Of a stretch of 10,057 nt of DNA, positions 6,214 through 10,057 are shown in pieces (position 1 is the stretch's first letter; each line of letters opens with the position of its first letter). Below the pieces are notes generated by a model that saw only the letters and a program-made list of their open reading frames with translations, was not told the origin of the DNA and searched no databases. The DNA is from an uncultured Bacteroidales bacterium (lineage in GTDB: Bacteria > Bacteroidota > Bacteroidia > Bacteroidales > Paludibacteraceae), in assembly GCA_946405045.1 (NCBI GenBank), contig CAMJFV010000052.1:1-10057 (forward strand), read 5' to 3'. The position numbers and the translations under genes are program-made.

Positions 6214-6963
6214 ATGGGAATTAATCATAAATTAACATTTTGGAAACAGAGGCTATTGATTTATCTCCGTAATCTTGTGTTATTCTTTTTCGCATCTTCA
6301 CTGATTATGGTAGTTGTATACCGTTTCGTGCCCGTCTACATAACACCTTTGATGCTTATCAGGTGTGTGGAATACGCATGGAAAGGGGAAGACGTACGTG
6401 TGCTTAAGAAATGGACTCCTATCGAAGAGATGCCTGAATACATTGTCAAAGCAGTGATTGCTTCCGAAGACCATCATTTCATCACCCATTCCGGACTTGA
6501 TATAGAAGCAATACAGAAAGCTTACAAATACAATCAGACTCATAAGAAAATCATCGGAGGAAGTACAATATCACAACAAACTGCCAAAAACACCTTTCTA
6601 TACCCTCGTCGTTCATATTTCAGAAAGGCGGTGGAGGCATACTTTACTGTCTTGATCGAATTCATCTGGGGCAAAAAACGAATAATGGAAGTATATTTAA
6701 ACGTAGCAGAGACAGGACATGGAATATATGGAATGCCAATGGCTGCAGAAATATATTTCGGCAAAAAACTAAAAGATTTGTCTAAACAAGAAATAGCAAC
6801 GCTTGTAGCACTCTTGCCTTCACCTCTTACATTCAACCCATCAAAACAATCCTCTCGGTTTGCTAGGAAAAAAAGATTTATAATGCGAGAGGCAGACCGA
6901 ATCATCCAGTTGGATTTCGATGGGAAAATATGTAAAAGAAAGCCATACAAACGTAACAAATGA
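6214..6963 (+). CDS. mtgA: Monofunctional biosynthetic peptidoglycan glycosyltransferase (GT51)
   Basis: A 249-residue membrane-anchored enzyme that polymerises lipid II into glycan strands on the outer face of the inner membrane. One N-terminal membrane helix (about residues 18-38) is followed by a single GT51 domain and no transpeptidase domain, as in MtgA. GT51 motifs are in order: VIASEDHHFITHSGLD (81-96, catalytic Glu85), GGSTISQQTAKNTFL (115-129), YFRKAVEAYFTVLIE (135-149) and KKRIMEVYLNVAE (154-166). Both catalytic-region acids are present. The C-terminus is basic. The ATG at 6214 directly precedes a typical cytoplasmic head (MGINHKLTFWKQR). It is a single-gene unit, divergent from panB and followed 103 bases later by a flippase gene with its own promoter. 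Confidence 0.95.
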   Translation: MGINHKLTFWKQRLLIYLRNLVLFFFASSLIMVVVYRFVPVYITPLMLIRCVEYAWKGEDVRVLKKWTPIEEMPEYIVKAVIASEDHHFITHSGLDIEAIQKAYKYNQTHKKIIGGSTISQQTAKNTFLYPRRSYFRKAVEAYFTVLIEFIWGKKRIMEVYLNVAETGHGIYGMPMAAEIYFGKKLKDLSKQEIATLVALLPSPLTFNPSKQSSRFARKKRFIMREADRIIQLDFDGKICKRKPYKRNK

Positions 6964-7027
6964 AAACATTTGCAATTTTGTTGAAAACCTAAATCCTTTT
7001 TTTCATGTCTTAAATGTTAAAAAATGC

Positions 7028-7035
7028 TAATTTTG
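7028..7035 (+). promoter_or_regulatory. -7 box of the flippase gene promoter
   Basis: TAATTTTG matches TAnnTTTG, 31 bases before the ATG at 7067. The -33 region is poor (CATG at 7004-7007, 20 bases upstream). The predicted start near 7042 gives a leader of about 25 bases. That leader includes the palindrome at the start codon. Confidence 0.45.
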
Positions 7036-7053
7036 TAACAGAATTGTAAAATT

Positions 7054-7070
7054 TCATTAAAATTTAATGA
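7054..7070 (+). repeat. AT-rich palindrome enclosing the flippase start codon
   Basis: TCATTAAA (7054-7061) and TTTAATGA (7063-7070) are perfect inverted 8-base arms around a single A. The ATG start at 7067-7069 lies in the right arm. It could be an operator just after the transcript start, or an RNA stem with a 5-base loop and 6 weak pairs that covers the start codon. AT-rich sequence makes chance palindromes more likely. Confidence 0.55.
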
Positions 7071-8353
7071 GTAGTAGAATTGGCAACATATCCAAACTAC
7101 TTTCTGCAAATATAATTGCACAGGTGGTTGGCATGCTGATATATCCGCTATTGACGCGAATGTATCAGCCTGACGACTTTACTTTGCTGTCTCTATTTCT
7201 AACGATCGCCAACGCGCTCATTATTATTTCTACGGGAGACCTACAATACGCGATTCCACTACCAAAAAAAGAAGAAGGTGCGTATGCCTTGGTTGGTGTA
7301 ATGGTTATTTCCTTGTCATCCACCGTCATTATAAGCATGGCTGCAAGTTTTTTTTACGACAAAATAGCTCTGTTTTTTGGTGTGCAAAATTTGGAATGGG
7401 CCTTGTGGTATTTACCCATATATATATCAGCAGTAGGTGTATGGCAAGTATTGGCATATCTTTTCAATCGCGACAAACAATATGGAAGAATCGCTTCATA
7501 CCAAGTCATACAAAGTTTATCCAACGCTGGACTGAAAGTGACATTTGGTATTTTTTCAGTAGGAGGCATAGCCCTTATAGACGCATCTGTAATCGGGCCT
7601 CTCATTGCCATGGCTATTATAGGACCATCAAAAATAAAGGAAGCCATTTCTCATTTACGACACATTCCTACACATTTGGCTAAAGAGTATTTAAGCAAAT
7701 ACCGCAGTTTTCCTCTTTACTCAATGCCAAAAAATCTGGTATGTCATCTTAGCAACGGTTTGCCGGTATTGATGCTTACTTCTGTATATGGAGCGACAAG
7801 TGTCGGCTATTTCTCACTGGCCATCACCATCGGATATCTTCCATTGGCAATGGTAGCAAGTTCAATATATCAGGTCATGCTGAGAAACACTTCTGAAAAA
7901 GTGAACGAAAGGAAACCTATATTTCCAGAAATCCACCAATTTTTCATCTATGCATCGACGATATTATGTTTTGTATTCAGCATTTTATATTTCATCCTGC
8001 CAAGTATTACAGAGTTTCTTTTTGGTCCAGGATGGGGCATGACTGGTGAAATATTAGGAATCCTACTTCCTTGGTTTGCAACTGGATTTATTGCAAACGC
8101 GTTGGTATTTGTACCTGAAATTTTATTGAGATTAAGAAACAATCTTATTATAGAACTATCTTTTATCGTTTTGCGCATTATCGCATTAGCATACGGAATA
8201 TCCAACTTAAGTTTTATCGCCACAATAAAGTTATTCTGCGTCATCTCATTCGCAATCAAATTATTCCAAGCAGTATGGTTCTTATGGATTGCAAAACAAC
8301 ATGACAAAAATCTGAATTTTGAGGAATCAAACGATCCAAAAGAAGCTGATTAA
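7067..8353 (+). CDS. Wzx-like polysaccharide/oligosaccharide flippase (MOP superfamily)
   Basis: A 428-residue polytopic membrane protein with about 12 hydrophobic segments. It resembles the flippases that move undecaprenyl-linked sugar units across the inner membrane for O-antigen, capsule or exopolysaccharide. The N-terminus is typical of this branch: LLSANIIAQVVGMLIYPLLTRMYQPDDFTLLSLFLTIANALIIISTG (11-57), followed by a YAIPLPKKEEGAYAL loop (61-75). Another usual block is the central SKYRSFPLYSMPKNLVCHLSNGLPVLML (about 209-236), with GATSVGYFSLA after it. The C-terminal tail is hydrophilic and acidic (NFEESNDPKEAD). Length fits the family (about 420-480). Unusually for wzx, no glycosyltransferase, polymerase or sugar-nucleotide gene lies nearby in the window, so the transported glycan is unknown. 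It converges on the aminolipid operon with 16 bases between stop codons. A lipid II or other lipid flippase role is an alternative. Confidence 0.85.
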   Translation: MSSRIGNISKLLSANIIAQVVGMLIYPLLTRMYQPDDFTLLSLFLTIANALIIISTGDLQYAIPLPKKEEGAYALVGVMVISLSSTVIISMAASFFYDKIALFFGVQNLEWALWYLPIYISAVGVWQVLAYLFNRDKQYGRIASYQVIQSLSNAGLKVTFGIFSVGGIALIDASVIGPLIAMAIIGPSKIKEAISHLRHIPTHLAKEYLSKYRSFPLYSMPKNLVCHLSNGLPVLMLTSVYGATSVGYFSLAITIGYLPLAMVASSIYQVMLRNTSEKVNERKPIFPEIHQFFIYASTILCFVFSILYFILPSITEFLFGPGWGMTGEILGILLPWFATGFIANALVFVPEILLRLRNNLIIELSFIVLRIIALAYGISNLSFIATIKLFCVISFAIKLFQAVWFLWIAKQHDKNLNFEESNDPKEAD

Positions 8354-8369
8354 AAAATTAGTCAGTACA

Positions 8370-9281
8370 TCAGAAATCCATGTGCCTTTTTACTTTTTCC
8401 TCGTACATATCAGCTGTAGTGACAAGCAAACCAGTCTCGTAAACATTGCCAAATTCCACATTTAATGCAGAGTCAAACACTCTCATAGATGGAGAAACAT
8501 TCATATAAGAATTGACCAATGGAGGAATATTACGGTCAAGTTTCTTCAATTCTCGTTTTAGCACGATATAATCACTTTTGTAATCATTTCCATTAAACAT
8601 TGACCTTATATTCTCCGAAACTGTCGTTTCTATCGGATTTTTTGCATAAACAAGATGGCATTTATCCGAGAAATACAAATCAAGAAAATAACGTATTATA
8701 GCAAACGCTTCGTCTCCAAAATGCGAATATATTGAAGCCTTGCCGAAAAGATATCTTGCATCATACCTGACTATCAAAGCTCCTATGCCATCCCATAAGT
8801 TATCGAGAGCATACATACTCTTTGTCGACGATGCTCCTGACTGATATTTAGGGCATATAAAACTTCTTCCAAGTTCAATAGTATGAGGTAAGAAATCAGC
8901 GATGAATTCATCTGAATAATCAAATAGGCAACCACTTGTCAGCCATGGTTTACCATCGACAAATTTGGCATCAGAACCATAAATAAACCTGTATCCACCG
9001 ATTATTTCTCTTTCATCCGGGTTCCACAATACAAGTTGTTTGCAACCACTACTACCATCTATATCAAATTTGTCAAGATCGCAAGCCTTACCTGTTCCTC
9101 CACCTGCATCACGGAAAGTCAATTCTCTCAACCTTCCGATTTCAGCAAGAGTATTTGGAGATGAAAAATAGTCGACAATGTACAATTCATTGCCTGATTT
9201 GTTCGTTTTACGGAGCAAACCTGCATCTTTCAACTCAATCTCAATCAAATCCGTATCAATCTGTTTTATCAATGGTCTCAT
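8370..9281 (-). CDS. glsB: OlsB-like GNAT N-acyltransferase, probable glycine-lipid (aminolipid) synthase subunit
   Basis: A 303-residue soluble acyltransferase of the OlsB-like GNAT group, often annotated 'hemolysin' in older Bacteroides records. Relatives attach a 3-hydroxyacyl chain to the amino group of ornithine (OlsB) or, in Bacteroides, glycine (GlsB). Family blocks seen are IGRLRELTFRDAGGGTGKACDLDKFD (48-73), LVLWNPDEREIIGGYRFI (83-100), TIELGRSFICPKYQ (134-147) and LDNLWDGIGALI (159-170). Near the C-terminus PPLVNSYMNVSP and FGNVYETGLLV resemble the usual OlsB ending. It starts one base after the stop of the PlsC-like gene upstream, indicating one operon and probable translational coupling. 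The two-gene arrangement is the main reason for preferring an aminolipid role. The amino-acid substrate (glycine, ornithine or other) is inferred from the organism group and not from residues, so the symbol is tentative. Confidence 0.78.
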   Translation of the reverse strand: MRPLIKQIDTDLIEIELKDAGLLRKTNKSGNELYIVDYFSSPNTLAEIGRLRELTFRDAGGGTGKACDLDKFDIDGSSGCKQLVLWNPDEREIIGGYRFIYGSDAKFVDGKPWLTSGCLFDYSDEFIADFLPHTIELGRSFICPKYQSGASSTKSMYALDNLWDGIGALIVRYDARYLFGKASIYSHFGDEAFAIIRYFLDLYFSDKCHLVYAKNPIETTVSENIRSMFNGNDYKSDYIVLKRELKKLDRNIPPLVNSYMNVSPSMRVFDSALNVEFGNVYETGLLVTTADMYEEKVKRHMDF

Positions 9282-9282
9282 G

Positions 9283-10057
9283 CTAATTTTTCTTTGCTAA
9301 ATTGTAGCATTTTTCTCGTATTATTCGAGTTTTTTCGATTGGAGACATATCTCCGAGAGAATCATAACTGACAACTTCTCCAACAGTAATGTTAAAATGA
9401 GCAAATTTGTTTTTATACATTTCATCTGCCAAATATAGCATCTCTACATTCTGTCGTATTCCAAATTTAGTGCGCCAATACGCGAGATTATAGAAAAAAC
9501 TCGAATTTCTGCCGTCAAAATAGATAGGTACAATATCCCTTTTATGCTCAATACTTTTTGTCACAAAATTCTTTTTCCATTCCAAATCTGCAATATTTCC
9601 ACTTTTATCTCTACGAGATACTTTACCAGCTGGGAAATAAAGGATTGGAGTATTGCCGAACATACACTCATCAATCAGATTCACGATCTTCTTATCTTGT
9701 TTGTTATTCACAACATTTACAGGAATAAAGAGCGATTTCATCGGAGATATGTGCATAAGAATGTCGTTGACAACAACTTTAACCTCTCCATATTTGCCTG
9801 AAAGTATTTTCAACAACACAATACCATCAAGACCACCCAACGGATGATTGCAGACAAACGTATATCTCCCGCTTTCCGGAAGTCTATCCTCCCCGTTTAT
9901 GTCATATGAAATCCCCAATTCAGTGAGAAGATTGTCAACAAATGTAATTCCGTCTTCATTCCAATGCTTTGACAGGAAATCATTAAGTTCATCTTCATGG
10001 ACGATGCGTTTGAGATAGGAAATCATAAAGCCCGGCATCTTCTTTTTCAAAGATGGT
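9283..10057 (-). CDS. glsA: PlsC-like O-acyltransferase, probable partner of the aminolipid synthase; 5' end probably outside the window
   Basis: A lysophospholipid-acyltransferase-like protein of at least 255 residues. Relatives (OlsA, GlsA) add a second acyl chain to the hydroxyl of an N-acylated amino acid to make the mature aminolipid at the inner membrane. Counting from a TTG at 10050, the active-site block is CNHPLGGLDG (67-76; His69, Asp75). Other blocks are SLFIPVN (106-112), LYFPAGKVSRR (137-147), DLEWKKNFVTKSI (155-167) and VPIYFDGRNSSFFYNLA (174-190). His and Asp are five residues apart where classical PlsC has four, and FPAG replaces FPEG; I recall both as normal for this branch. 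The frame stays open past the TTG to the window edge (PSLKKKMPGFMISYLKRI). Relatives carry about 15-25 more residues before this point, so the true start is likely beyond 10057. It overlaps nothing and is followed one base later by the GNAT gene. Confidence 0.8.
   Translation of the reverse strand, partial: PSLKKKMPGFMISYLKRIVHEDELNDFLSKHWNEDGITFVDNLLTELGISYDINGEDRLPESGRYTFVCNHPLGGLDGIVLLKILSGKYGEVKVVVNDILMHISPMKSLFIPVNVVNNKQDKKIVNLIDECMFGNTPILYFPAGKVSRRDKSGNIADLEWKKNFVTKSIEHKRDIVPIYFDGRNSSFFYNLAYWRTKFGIRQNVEMLYLADEMYKNKFAHFNITVGEVVSYDSLGDMSPIEKTRIIREKCYNLAKKN

Noticed and set aside
8346..8365. Imperfect stem-loop between the convergent flippase and GNAT genes as a terminator
   Set aside because: The stem (CTGATTAA against TTAGTCAG) is AT-rich with a G-T pair and has no T-run on either strand; at best a weak signal.

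Overview
The window reads as ordinary chromosomal sequence from a member of the Bacteroidota, most likely order Bacteroidales (Prevotella/Bacteroides-like). Three things point there. Promoters follow the Bacteroidota pattern, TAnnTTTG as the -7 box with TTG or TTTG about 20 bases upstream, placed 10-30 bases before start codons that lack a Shine-Dalgarno sequence. The proteins resemble Bacteroidales families. The last two genes look like the glycine-lipid pair (GlsA/GlsB type) of that group. I see no rRNA, tRNA, CRISPR array, insertion sequence or phage gene.

Left part (1-3256): a 3'-truncated cdsA (CDP-diacylglycerol synthase) is on the minus strand. It is divergent from an EamA/DMT-family exporter gene, which is followed by an AGCS-family sodium:alanine/glycine symporter with its own promoter. 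Middle (3257-5312): a 497-residue DUF1846/UPF0371 protein sits behind a leader of about 115 bases carrying two inverted repeats. It is followed by a short heptanucleotide tandem repeat and a strong, probably bidirectional terminator. A 71-residue cysteine-containing, acidic-tailed protein of unknown function lies on the minus strand and converges on that terminator.

Right part (5313-10057): panB (pantothenate/CoA pathway) on the minus strand is divergent from mtgA (monofunctional peptidoglycan glycosyltransferase), and their promoter elements overlap. Next comes a solitary Wzx-like polysaccharide flippase whose start codon lies inside an AT-rich palindrome. It converges on a two-gene minus-strand operon, a PlsC-like O-acyltransferase (5' end probably outside the window) followed one base later by an OlsB-like GNAT N-acyltransferase. 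These two are inferred to make acylated amino-acid (glycine) lipids.

The common theme is the cell envelope (cdsA, mtgA, the flippase, the aminolipid pair) plus solute transport and cofactor synthesis. Most genes appear to be single-gene transcription units. I found no convincing new multi-gene system. The points most worth a second look are the DUF1846 leader, the small cysteine protein, the overlapping panB/mtgA promoters, and the aminolipid pair beside a lone flippase.
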